Below are positions 30,067 through 38,010 of a stretch of DNA of 41,152 nucleotides, one piece after another. Source of the stretch: Blattamonas nauphoetae (lineage: Eukaryota; Preaxostyla; Oxymonadida). Made by a program: the position numbers and the translations under genes. Below the pieces are notes generated by a model, which saw nothing but the letters and a program-made list of their open reading frames with translations, was not told where the DNA came from and ran no database searches. The first letter of the stretch is position 1. Every line of letters begins with the position of its first letter. The stretch spans positions 1 to 41,152 of the forward strand of contig JARBJD010000495.1 in NCBI GenBank assembly GCA_033064195.1, in the 5' to 3' direction.

Positions 30067-30907
30067 ATGATCACTTGGGAATCTATCTTTCGATACGCCC
30101 TTCGGCTGGACGTCACCGATTTCTCAAATCCTGTCGTCAAGTTAAATTTGCGCTTCGGCGACATCTGTCCTCTCATTAAAAAGGCATATGAACAAGATAC
30201 CTCACCAATTGACGACTCGCCTCCCCCTCCTCTTGCTCCTCTTTTTGAAGACATGGAATCTGAGGACGGCCACTTCGACAATTCAAAGATCGAGCAGTCA
30301 GTCAAAACAGCAATGGGCAACGCCGATGTGGGTGCCTACACATCCCTCTCATCCCATTCCCCCGCCATCCAGAGTGGTATTTTCTATACTCCCAACGCTG
30401 GCCATCTCATCAAACCGGAGAATGTGATCGTGTTGACAGAAGGGCAATGTCTCGGGAAAATCGACGTTCTTCATCAACCAGATCAAGGAGAAGAACCTGG
30501 GAAAGGTTGTGCTTTGTGGAGGACACCCTGTGAAGCAGCCGCACCCGATGTCGCATATCCTTGAGAATTTCGGGACAGGAACCGAATTGTATGTTCCAAT
30601 CTCTTCCACACTTCCAAACAAAAACGAAATTCCATGCGATGTCATGCAAATGCCACCAGACACCACGATACCCTTCTCCTCTCCAGCTCTGTTCACTACA
30701 GACGACTTTCAGAAGGTTTCAAGCGTTGTGGAGCTCGAATTAAGAAAATATGAATCCAGTCAAGTTCAGGTGACCTCGAAATGCCGCGGAGACCCCTCCT
30801 CTCCAAGAAAACATCACCAATCTGGCCTCTCCACACTCTCAGCTGCAACCGTCGACTATCAGCCATCTGGAGCTTTTTTGAGGTCGAAGATGAAACGGGA
30901 TCCGTGA
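30067..30907 (+). CDS. Unrecognised gene, MITE at its start, with a probable frameshift
   Basis: Without the MITE the sequence reads ATG TCT GAT ATG ATC..., so the insertion fell in codon 3. ATG 30067 now gives MITWESIFRYALRLDVTDFS, then an acidic/proline linker (DDSPPPPLAPLFEDMESEDG) and GHLIKPENVIVLTEGQ. Near 30445 the better frame changes: the second frame gives NVSGKSTFFINQIKEKNLGK and LCGGHPVKQPHPMSHILENF to a stop at 30907. The NVSGKST stretch resembles a Walker A loop of the MutS type (G-P-N-x-S-G-K-S-T), but later sequence does not look like MutS to me. Either an indel separates the parts or an unseen intron joins them. Function unknown. Confidence 0.45.
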
Positions 30908-31119
30908 TTCTGTTGCAATTTTGTTCTGTATTCCACTTCATTGGCTTGTTCTTTCCTTTTTTTGTTTCGTGCATTTCTGCACTTTTGAAACGCAACATGC
31001 ATGAAAATGAATGGGCGATGTGGGATTGGTCACAGACAATGAAAGTGTCGGATTTATGGGTTTGATCGAAATGGATTGCTTATAGATACTTTGCCGGATT
31101 GATTATAGTCAACCCCCCT
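30908..31119. other. Short spacer
   Basis: AT-rich sequence downstream of the unrecognised gene. No feature seen. Confidence 0.4.
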
Positions 31120-31480
31120 CTCTTCGTCCACGCGGCTCTCGACTCCCCTCCCGCACTTCTCTCTGCTTGTCTCCGACACGTCATGCGAAGCTTGGCATCG
31201 CTCTTGGTCGCTCTCGCCGACTCCACCGCAACTGATCAATTGCTGTCCACCATCGTTCACCAAACTCAACCCTAACCTCACTCAAAAACTGATGAGATTG
31301 CTGTTGACTAACTTGAGGGGAACCAGCACAAGTGAACTTGGCGGTGTACAGACAAAACGACAAAGCAAAGACACAACAGCCATCACGCCTTACCACTTCG
31401 TCTCTGCAGTCACCTCGATTCTGGTCGGACACACGTGACATCGTCGCCTTCTCTTTGTCCTCCTTGGCTGTCGACTCGTT
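31120..31480. repeat. Intergenic dispersed repeat, copy 8 (subfamily b)
   Basis: CTCGACTCCCCTCCCGCACT, CGCTCTCGCCGACTCCACCG, GATGAGATTGCTGTTGACTA, then the subfamily-b tail (CTCTGCAGTCACCTCGATTC, GACATCGTCGCCTTCTCTTT). Confidence 0.7.
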
Positions 31481-32099
31481 CATTCCGTGCTCTGTCTGTT
31501 TGATCGTCGCTCGCTCACCAACGATGCTGTTGAATGGTCTCGAGCGATGGAACTTCGCTCTTTTCTCATCAATTGCCGACAAAGTGCACTTGGTGTTCCA
31601 CCTCACTCGACCCAACATCGTTCCCATTCTCTTTCTTCGGTCTCTCCGCCGCGTCGTCAGTTGTACTCGCTGTGCTCTGACTTTCCGCTCTGCCTGCCCA
31701 CGCTGGACGTGCTGTGATTGAGATTGTTGTTGGACACCAGTTTTCGGTCATTTTGCTGTCTTTGTTGTGTTGGACTGAGTGGAGCTGGATGTCACTTGGA
31801 CTCGATTCTGTCTCGTCTGCTAAAGTCCATACTTCCTCCTGTGCGAACTCAATACCTCGTCATTCCCAGACTGCGATCGTCTTTATTAGCCTTTCTATCG
31901 TGGTTTCATCATGCAAACAGCTTCTTGTTGAAAGAACGAAGAGATTGGTCGATTTTCAGTTTTCGAAGCATTCTCACCCATTCCACGTCCGTTTCCCACT
32001 CGAAACGAGATGATGACATTCTCAAACTTCGCAGACTTTTCCGTCCAATTGTTTCCGTCTGCGATGCACCTTTTCGTTGGGAGTGATGTTCCGAGGAAT
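31481..32099. other. Spacer without a recognised gene
   Basis: Several overlapping plus-strand frames of 76-129 codons, none resembling the families here. No confident feature. Confidence 0.4.
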
Positions 32100-32832
32100 C
32101 GCTGTTCCGCTCACTCTCTTCTCAGTCACGTTGCATCGTTCGCTGATGGATCTTCGACAGACTCCATCCCGTCCATTGGGGTGCCAATGTCGTCTGCCCA
32201 ACCTGATCATCACAACACAACAACGCTGTTCATGAAACACATCACCCAACACTGTCCCGAACGTCTTCAACTGAAACTGGCTGAAACTGGTTTGAAATCT
32301 CACCTCGTCATCACTCTCAATCAACTGCCTCTCTCGTTGCCAGACACTCGAGATTTCTCCGTCCATCTCGAACATCATCCTGAACTCTCTCCCGCTCGCA
32401 GCTTCACGTGCACTCAGACTCCTCGACACCCCACTCTCCTTTGTGCTTGTGCTCTGCACGTTCTCTCACTTTCTCGAGCCATGAATCTACTTCAGAATCC
32501 GACGTGTCAACTCCAGTTTCTGTTTTGACACAGTCACAATGTTGACAGAACAGAACATGAGCGATGGAGGACGATGCGAATCGGTGCAGATCCTTGTTCA
32601 ACAGATGAGAATGGAAGACGTGGCGGACACTGTCGAAGGAAGGCTGCTGACCGATCGCAAAGGAGATTGGGGAGGAGGAGTTGTGTCGAACTGGATGGTG
32701 TTGAGGAACTTGGTTGGACTGAGCGATGGACAGTTTGGATGGATGACGACAGTGGCGAGTCAAGTTCCAGCGTGGTCGACACCCGCCTCTGATGGCTTCA
32801 GCTGTCTCGTCGGCGACGTCACATCCGTGTGA
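32100..32832 (+). pseudogene. Diverged LNWD-subfamily copy (DWGG tail), broken
   Basis: Bases 32140-32400 encode FADGSSTDSIPSIGVPMSSA and LKLAETGLKSHLVITLNQLP, matching the family's middle. After frame breaks around 32525, 32539-32832 is open: MSDGGRCESVQILVQQMRME, DVADTVEGRLLTDRKGDWGG, SNWMVLRNLVGLSDGQFGWM, PASDGFSCLVGDVTSV, TGA. The last 240 bp are nearly identical to 23600-23838. Confidence 0.65.
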
Positions 32833-32861
32833 GCACCCGACTTCACTGATTCGATGGACTT

Positions 32862-33180
32862 CACCTCTTCCACAAACCGAAGCTCCCACTTCGTTGAGAT
32901 AAGGTCCGTGAAGTGTGGGTTCCAGGTCCCAAAGGAAACAAATGGGATCAACAATAATTATATCATTTCGGATTCTACTGTAGTGTAGCACTTCTTTTTC
33001 TTCAATCAGGGCTAACCAATGATTGAAGAAACTGCCGCTTGCGCGACGGAAATGGGAGCAATTAGGGGCACGCACAGTCTTGGTGGAAGGTTTGGAAACT
33101 CGTGGGAGCTTCGGTTTGTGGAAGAGGAGCTCTCTTGCCAGCCGCTCCTCACAAACCTTAGCTCCCACTTCGTTGAGAGT
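32862..33180. repeat. Three related 30-38 bp repeats, two direct and one inverted
   Basis: Copy 1 (32862-32899) contains CTCTTCCACAAACCGAAGCT then CCCACTTCGTTGAGA. Copy 2 (33099-33130) is its inverse. Copy 3 (33143-33180) is direct again (CTCCTCACAAACCTTAGCTC...). They lie between decayed host sequence and the recombinase relic and may mark the left boundary of the AT-rich element. The mix of inverted and direct copies recalls ends of tyrosine-recombinase retroelements, but this is weak. Confidence 0.6.
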
Positions 33181-33270
33181 TGAAAAGAGCCATTCCTACT
33201 ATCGAAGAAACAAAGAGAAAACAGAATGAATGATGAAATGTGAAGATTCCATATCTATAGATTGAATCGG

Positions 33271-33867
33271 TCAGTGTTGACGATTCCTTTTGGACCGTGA
33301 CCCCACGATGAGTGGCTGCCACCAAGCTTCTGCGTGATCTTTCCCGGTATATTCGACGAGAATCTCCCTTGCATAGTATTCGTCGGCAATCCGAGACGAG
33401 GTCGCCCATCCGACGTGAGTGTTAAGGACAGACCGAGCGACGTGCTTGCGGAGACGCAGAGAACTAACAGCCGCATGTTTGATGGTATAGGCGCCGAAGT
33501 ATCTGGGGATTCCAATTTGATTGAAGACCGACTTGATGGCTTCGTTTAGGTGCGAGATTCTCAGGCGTCTCCCTGTCTTCCAATCGATCCAAACATGGTC
33601 CTCGTTGAAAAAGGAGAGAGAGGAGAGGCGACCCTTTTGACGGCGGAGATTCTCACGGTGAACCTGAAGTGCAACGAAAGGAGACAGTTCAGGCGAACCC
33701 TCGTCGAGAAGGAGCTTCGGTTCAATCACATCTTGATTTTGTTTCAAGCGAAGGTTAATTGTGGCTAAACGTTTCGTTGTCTTTGTCGAAGGCGAGGACC
33801 ATTCAATGTCAGTCCACTTCAAGTTGATGAGTTCTTCCTGACGACAGCAGAGATAGGCGAACACCAC
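33271..33867 (-). pseudogene. Tyrosine recombinase relic (catalytic part)
   Basis: 198 codons resembling the catalytic domain of tyrosine recombinases: FAYLCCRQEELINLKWTDIE (first catalytic arginine and E-L-hxL-x-W), a lysine-bearing strand (KTTKRLATINL), then YTIKHAAVSSL, HVGWATSSRIADEYYAR with the Trp/His position and a terminal tyrosine pair. It is shorter than a whole enzyme, with only the catalytic part recognisable, so I treat it as a fossil. The YTIKHA form recalls enzymes of DIRS-like elements and of integrated viruses. Whether it belongs to the same element as the helicase is inferred from strand and proximity. Confidence 0.65.
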
Positions 33868-33879
33868 TATAGAGATAAG

Positions 33880-34330
33880 GGGTAGTGGATAGGGAGGTGA
33901 GAGGCAATAAGTGTGGAGTCATAGATGGAGAAGTCAAGGATGATTGAGATAGGTGGAAATAGGTTGGTGTGGAGAAATAGGTGGATATAGATAGGTGTAT
34001 GGGCATAGGTGGATAGAGATTGGTGGAGAGATAATAGGTGGATAGTGGGGGACATTGGTGGAGAGAGATTGGTGTGGTGATTGGTGGAGAGAGATTGATG
34101 ATGAGAGATTGGTGGAGAGTGATTGATGATGAGACATTGGTGGAGAGTGATTGGTGGAGTGGTATTGATGAAGTCATTGATGATAGACATTAGTGGGATA
34201 TTACATAGCAATAATGATAATAATATATAGAGATGCATTAGTGGAATAGTATTGGTGAAGAGGACATTGATGGAGAATTGGTTGGTGTTTGTGGATAGGC
34301 AAAAATATATAGACATTGGTGGATTAGTCA
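33880..34330. repeat. Purine-rich minisatellite (GGTGGAGAGAGATTGGTG type)
   Basis: Irregular repeats of GGTGGA, TAGAGATTGGTGGAGAG and ATTGATGATGAGA; nearly all plus-strand purines and T. It lies in the 3' flank of the helicase gene, so the transcript would carry a pyrimidine-rich tail. Minus-strand frames through it (Ser/His/Leu/Thr-rich) look like repeat artefacts. Confidence 0.8.
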
Positions 34331-34351
34331 TTGGTACGCGTAGCTAAGACT

Positions 34352-36895
34352 CTATGAGTCGTTGAGTAGGTCGTCTGTGTCTTGGTCATTGATGGAGGAT
34401 TTCTTGAGGAGCTCAGCATATTTGGGATCGATGAAGTAGCAGTATGTTTGTTTGCCATCTATGCGTTTTTGTTTGACTGTGCAATGCTCATGGAGGTCCA
34501 TCTGGAATGTCTTGAGTTTCTTATAGTGATCTGGCATTAGTTCAGAGGCATAGGAACGTGGCATTCCTTGTTCTAATTCATGGAGGTGTTCGAGACAGAA
34601 GTCTCCTATTGCTGATCTAGACACTTCTTGGAGAATACATCTTGCATTAGTGTTTGGTAATTGCCTTGGGTTGAAGTCATTGATGGGTCTTTGATTGAAG
34701 TATGTCAATAGGTGCGAGTAAAAATCAGGAGTGAAGGAGCGGATGAGATTGAGGAAATAGCTGGAATCATCCTTGCGTTTATTCGAGACTTTGCAGACAC
34801 AATAGCGTCTATCATCGACTTCAATCTTGACTGGATATGCGTTGTTTGTGCAGAAGATCAGATTGGCAACATTCTCAGCGTCACGACGAGCGATTCCTTT
34901 TTCATTAGCTCTGAAGCTAGTGTCTGAAATAATTGATTTGAGGGCATCAAAGTTCGACATTCTTTCTTCACCAGCGTTCTTCAATTCATTACAGACGATC
35001 AGCATTTTGCCTTCAATTACTGTGTTGAATGTACCGCAGAGTTCTTGAATGTCAGTGATGTTTGGAGCAGAGTATCCTCGCATTATTTCACAGAGCACAT
35101 TAGTCCAGACATTTTTACCAATTCCTTGCATTCCCTTCAAGATTATGACTGACGCTGTTTTCTGACCAGGATTCTGAATCACGAATGATATCCAGTTGAT
35201 AATGAAGTTATACAATTCTTCATTATTGTCTGAAATTATCTCTTTGGTGAAATCTAAGAATGGTTGAATCAGATCAGTGTTTGGTTCACTAACGAATGGA
35301 TATTTGTATCCTTGGAATAGTGAGAACATCTGTGGATTATCGCTCATGAATCGAATGCCATTGACCATGAATAGATTGCGATTATTCTCGAATGTTGATT
35401 GACACGTTATCGTTCTACACTTCTTTGGATCTTCGCTTGGGATAGTCACTTTGATTGATTTCAATAATCTCAAGACGTTACCTTCTTTCTGAACATTGAC
35501 ACGATAGCAGAGATCAAGAGAACTGTACTCTTTCACAATGCATAGCAATGATACTTCAATACATCGGAGAACTTTCAATAGATCTCTCAGCACTTCTGTC
35601 TCTGATTTGTAGTCTTTGTTTGTTGCCTTTTTCCTTATTGTGGAGAAGTCAAATGGAGACAGCAGATCGATCTTTTCATCGAATGAATCCTTCGTTATTG
35701 ATTGTTCATTGGTGGGTTCATTGGAGAGAATATCATTGACTGGTTCATCATTGGAATCAACTTCAAGACTGTCAAAGAAATCAGAGACATCGTAGTCAGT
35801 GAGAGGAATAAGGAGTTCATCATTATAGTACTTTTCATTGTGGATTCTAATGATTTTAATGAGGACTCCAGGATGGGTAACATTCGAAGCGTAGCGTATT
35901 CTCTGTGATTCCCAATTCTTCTCTGCATTTTCAGTCAATGTGTTATTGTCATAGATGTCTTTGTATGTTTGTTCAAGCATCTCGTCTGTAAATCCATTGA
36001 TGTGTCTCAGGGAATTAAGGCCTGCAAATAATGGCAACAAGGAGACTTCCTCTTCAATTGATCTTGATCCAGAATCGTTGTGAATCACTAGTCCTTTCAG
36101 TCCATTTCTGATTAAATCAGCTTGGGCTAAAGTGTACTGTTGAATGGAATCCTCGTCGAAAGAAGGAGCTATTGGACTTTCAATTATTGTCGGGTTCACT
36201 GATTGCTTCACTGAGGGCTTCTTCTCTGTTGGAGTGGGCTTTAAAGAAATACCCAGACGAGATATTACATCTGACAATGATGATAGGATGAAGAGTTCGT
36301 CAAAGTCGTTAATGGTCTTGTATGATTGGATTTTATTAGTGCCTTCCACTTTCCTTTGGACTTTGGATTTCGGTTGCACTATCCAGCGCAGAGATGAGTC
36401 TACACAGGCGAATAAATCCACATCGTATTGGTCAGTTTTCTTCACCTTCACCATTGAGTTTTTCTCCAGTTTGTAGCCATTAATATCGCAGTATATATGA
36501 AGACCCCCTGATCCAGTCACTACTAATCCGACATCATTGGGTAATACATTTAACACTGATGTTCTGATTTGGATCTTGGTTTCTTCATCAGCATCCTTCT
36601 CCAAGATGTCAATATCCACGACTGCTAGGTTGGTCACATGTGCAATGTTTATTGCTGTTCCTGTTCGTTTATGACCAGCACTCTCAGATGATATACCATC
36701 GTTGTATTTCTTATAGTCGAACAATGGTACTTTATGAGGTCTCAAACGATCAGACAATGAATGAATTTCGTCAGGAAGATTATTGAACAATGCTTCAATT
36801 TCAGAGTCGAAATCATTATCGAAATCGTCCTTGAGAGAGTTCTTTATTTGTGCATCTTTTTCCTTGAATTCAAATCTTACAATTTGTAATGCCAT
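34352..36895 (-). CDS. Primase-polymerase (AEP) fused to D5-type SF3 helicase
   Basis: 847 residues, looks whole. The N-terminal archaeo-eukaryotic primase has VVDID (93-96, metal-binding acidic pair), SGGLHIYCD (129-137, conserved His) and a YDVDLF...RWIVQP strand (157-175). After a linker and helical region comes an SF3 helicase: Walker A KGMQGIGKNVW (587-597), Walker B MLIVCNE (631-637), then NLIFCTNNAYP and DDRRYCVCKV (678-702), the sensor and arginine-finger region. Such proteins prime and unwind DNA during replication of viruses, virophages, plasmids and phages. No intron is seen. The first ATG (36895) lies about 30 nt after a TATA-like string. Codon use is AT-rich, unlike the host genes to the left. 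Confidence 0.9.
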   Translation of the reverse strand: MALQIVRFEFKEKDAQIKNSLKDDFDNDFDSEIEALFNNLPDEIHSLSDRLRPHKVPLFDYKKYNDGISSESAGHKRTGTAINIAHVTNLAVVDIDILEKDADEETKIQIRTSVLNVLPNDVGLVVTGSGGLHIYCDINGYKLEKNSMVKVKKTDQYDVDLFACVDSSLRWIVQPKSKVQRKVEGTNKIQSYKTINDFDELFILSSLSDVISRLGISLKPTPTEKKPSVKQSVNPTIIESPIAPSFDEDSIQQYTLAQADLIRNGLKGLVIHNDSGSRSIEEEVSLLPLFAGLNSLRHINGFTDEMLEQTYKDIYDNNTLTENAEKNWESQRIRYASNVTHPGVLIKIIRIHNEKYYNDELLIPLTDYDVSDFFDSLEVDSNDEPVNDILSNEPTNEQSITKDSFDEKIDLLSPFDFSTIRKKATNKDYKSETEVLRDLLKVLRCIEVSLLCIVKEYSSLDLCYRVNVQKEGNVLRLLKSIKVTIPSEDPKKCRTITCQSTFENNRNLFMVNGIRFMSDNPQMFSLFQGYKYPFVSEPNTDLIQPFLDFTKEIISDNNEELYNFIINWISFVIQNPGQKTASVIILKGMQGIGKNVWTNVLCEIMRGYSAPNITDIQELCGTFNTVIEGKMLIVCNELKNAGEERMSNFDALKSIISDTSFRANEKGIARRDAENVANLIFCTNNAYPVKIEVDDRRYCVCKVSNKRKDDSSYFLNLIRSFTPDFYSHLLTYFNQRPINDFNPRQLPNTNARCILQEVSRSAIGDFCLEHLHELEQGMPRSYASELMPDHYKKLKTFQMDLHEHCTVKQKRIDGKQTYCYFIDPKYAELLKKSSINDQDTDDLLNDS

Positions 36896-36904
36896 TCTTT
36901 CTAA

Positions 36905-36945
36905 GGAGATAAAAAATTCGATTTATAAAAAAGTTCTGCGTTTAT
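36905..36945 (-). promoter_or_regulatory. Possible TATA-like promoter of the primase-helicase gene
   Basis: On the minus strand, TTTTTTATAAATCGAATTTT lies roughly 20-35 nt before the start codon. It is AT-rich and could be chance in this composition. Confidence 0.3.
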
Positions 36946-37034
36946 TTTTTCTGAGACCCATAATTTTCTGTGTTCTCGATTGACAGTAGTCCAAAATGGA
37001 GTCATTATCCGACACAATTGACAGAGCTCATCAG

Positions 37035-37345
37035 TGCGAGGAATTAGTGCCGATTCTCCGATCAGGAAATGTCACTGTGTCACTGGGTAATTGGGATTTT
37101 TATTTTGGATTTCATTTTGAAAAGTCCACGTGCGAGTCTTATTTCGATTGAAATCCTCAGTCCTATTACCCAGTGACAGTACCCATTGACACCCCACTGG
37201 CTCGAGGATATCGTGCTTATTCTCCGATCAGGAAATGTCACTGTGTCACTGGGTAATTGGAATTTTTATTTTGGATTTCATTTTGAAAAGTCCACGTACG
37301 ATCTTTTTTCCGCATTGATTCTCCGAGACGATTGACATTAGTTCA
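37035..37345. repeat. Two inverted copies of the array's core segment
   Basis: Bases about 37035-37155 and 37195-37345 read CTCCGATCAGGAAATGTCAC...ATTTTGGATTTCATTTTGAA...GTCCACG. This is the reverse complement of the core found four times at 38360-40060 (CGTGGACTTTTCAAAAATGA...TTTCCTGATC). In these copies the paired octamer reads AGTGACA rather than ATTGACA. A transcript across the region could form long hairpins. Confidence 0.88.
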
Positions 37346-38010
37346 AAACATTGATGCCTTAATCATTATCTCCAGAGCTCCACGAGTGAGCAGGACCCTT
37401 CAGAATGCACCTGGAGGATGTAGACACTATCCCCATGCATCACTGACGTTTATAGGTTTTTCTGGGCAATGGTCGTTTTTGACATTTTTGGAGCTCCCTA
37501 TATATAGAAATTAAAAAATTGGAAAAGTACTTTGGAATTAAGCTTAATTTTTCGATTCTTTTAATACTGCTCCAGCGCGTCTGTCTCCCGGAAATAAGTG
37601 TTTATCATTGATGGTATATTACAAATAAATGATTGTTTCTTCTTTTCTTGGGCATTGGGATTTTTTCATTTTTGCATTCTAAGGTTATGGACCTGAAATG
37701 TTCGAAAAAAGTGAAGTGTTCCAGATCGTCTTCATTCGTTCTGATAAAGTCAATGTTGATCTTCTGAATTCATTGGTGCAAGAATTATTGGAATCTGACG
37801 TCTCTGTGAGGAGTTGTGGGTGATCTAAGGCTAAAATGTGGTCAAAATTAGTGATTTTTCAAAGTTGCTGAGAACCTCAATGTTAGTGATATTTTCGATG
37901 ATATTTCATAATTTGATGTCAAAAATGATTTTCTAGCTGTTGGCGAGGATTTACATTGAGGAGAATCTTTGTGGATTTGGATTTTAATGGAACAATTTTC
38001 TTGATATTTC
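37346..38010. other. AT-rich spacer within the element
   Basis: Lies between the inverted copies and the tandem array. No frame over about 70 codons and no recognised motif. Confidence 0.5.

Noticed and set aside
32404-33168. 254-codon minus-strand frame
   Set aside because: It runs antisense through the DWGG-tail copy, whose plus-strand frame is conserved in three copies, and across the element border.
33867-34331. Ser/Thr/His-rich minus-strand frames after the helicase gene
   Set aside because: Translation of a minisatellite; no conservation can be judged and no motif is present.
36945-36975. CTGAGACCCATAA at 36950 as a copy of the LNWD start-site motif
   Set aside because: Imperfect match, with no gene following in the right orientation. 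Probably chance.
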